Assembly: GCA_013214365.1 (NCBI GenBank)
Contig: JABSPI010000018.1
Coordinates: 8,502 to 14,301, forward strand
Origin: Erythrobacter sp.
GTDB taxonomy: Bacteria; Pseudomonadota; Alphaproteobacteria; Sphingomonadales; Sphingomonadaceae
DNA length: 5,800 bases
Reading direction: 5' to 3'
Both the position numbers and the translations under genes were made by a program. Shown piece by piece: positions 5,535 to 5,800 of the stretch (positions within the stretch are counted from its first letter, which is position 1; each line of letters opens with the position of its first letter). The notes below the pieces were generated by a model. It was not told where the DNA came from. It ran no database searches and saw only the letters and a list, made by a program, of their open reading frames with translations.

Positions 5535-5800
5535 ATGCCCGATCTCAACCGCATTCTCACAGCGGACGCTCCGCTGACGCTGTCATCTTTACCCCGTGGC
5601 AGCCAGCCACTGGTGATGAGCGATCTCGCGCGTGCGGCGGCGAGGCTGAAGAGCGGATCTGCATACAATCGCGCGGTTTTCATCGCCCCTGACGATGCGG
5701 CCATGCATTCGATTGCGGAGGCTGCACGGTTTTTTGCGCCAGAAGTCGAGGTGCTGGAATTTCCGGCTTGGGATTGCCTGCCCTATGACCGCGCCTCGCC
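5535..5800 (+). CDS. mfd: Transcription-repair coupling factor Mfd, N-terminal fragment (truncated by window edge)
   Basis: From the ATG at 5535 the frame stays open to the window edge, giving 88 residues beginning MPDLNRILTADAPLTLSSL. The block FPAWDCLPYDRAS (76-88) is the strongly conserved start of the UvrB-like D1a module of Mfd. VFIAPDDAAMHSIAEAARFF (48-67) fits the strand and helix before it. Full-length Mfd is about 1,150 residues. It removes RNA polymerase stalled at DNA damage and recruits UvrA for nucleotide excision repair. Only the beginning of the UvrA-interacting N-terminal region is visible here; the polymerase-binding domain and the RecG-like translocase lie beyond the edge. 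The position behind sdhE, near recG, agrees with gene order I recall from other alphaproteobacteria. No Shine-Dalgarno precedes the ATG; a tandem TTGAA (5524-5533) lies there instead. UvrB shares part of the motif, but the N-terminal sequence and context favour Mfd. Confidence 0.93.
   Translation, partial: MPDLNRILTADAPLTLSSLPRGSQPLVMSDLARAAARLKSGSAYNRAVFIAPDDAAMHSIAEAARFFAPEVEVLEFPAWDCLPYDRAS

Noticed and set aside
5378..5704. 108-residue minus-strand open frame across the sdhE-mfd junction
   Set aside because: It overlaps the end of sdhE and the conserved start of mfd, both clear on the plus strand, and has no recognisable motif.

Overview
The window reads as ordinary chromosomal DNA from a moderately GC-rich alphaproteobacterium. 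The order recG (minus) | sdhE - mfd (plus), the COQ8-type ABC1 kinase and the codon choice together suggest Sphingomonadales, perhaps Erythrobacteraceae. That placement is an inference from recalled gene order and protein style, not a measured result. I see no mobile element, CRISPR array, tRNA, rRNA, prophage signature or evident foreign segment. I did not find a convincing undescribed system.

Layout. At the left edge is the first 28 codons of a minus-strand gene (84 down to 1) with a strong Shine-Dalgarno. A 78-bp divergent gap separates it from a short-chain dehydrogenase/reductase (163-939, +). After a 105-bp gap comes an ABC1/COQ8-type atypical kinase-like protein (GTG start at 1045, to 2421, +). 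A further 106 bp leads to a low-molecular-weight protein tyrosine phosphatase (2528-3022, +). This gene converges, across only 46 bp, on recG (5144 down to 3069, -). recG is divergent, across 55 bp, from sdhE (5200-5478, +). sdhE is followed after 56 bp by the start of mfd (5535, +), which runs off the right edge.

Functions. recG (branch migration and fork rescue) and mfd (transcription-repair coupling) are DNA-repair translocases flanking sdhE, the assembly factor that helps attach FAD to succinate dehydrogenase. The ABC1 kinase belongs to a family needed for ubiquinone production, and ubiquinone is the electron acceptor of succinate dehydrogenase. The genes are not in one operon, so the link is thematic only. 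The substrates of the SDR and the phosphatase cannot be read from sequence.

Translation signals are uneven. Only the left-edge gene and the ABC1 kinase have a recognisable Shine-Dalgarno. The SDR, phosphatase, recG, sdhE and mfd starts have none I can see. No gap exceeds 300 bp, and no strong intrinsic terminator is visible.
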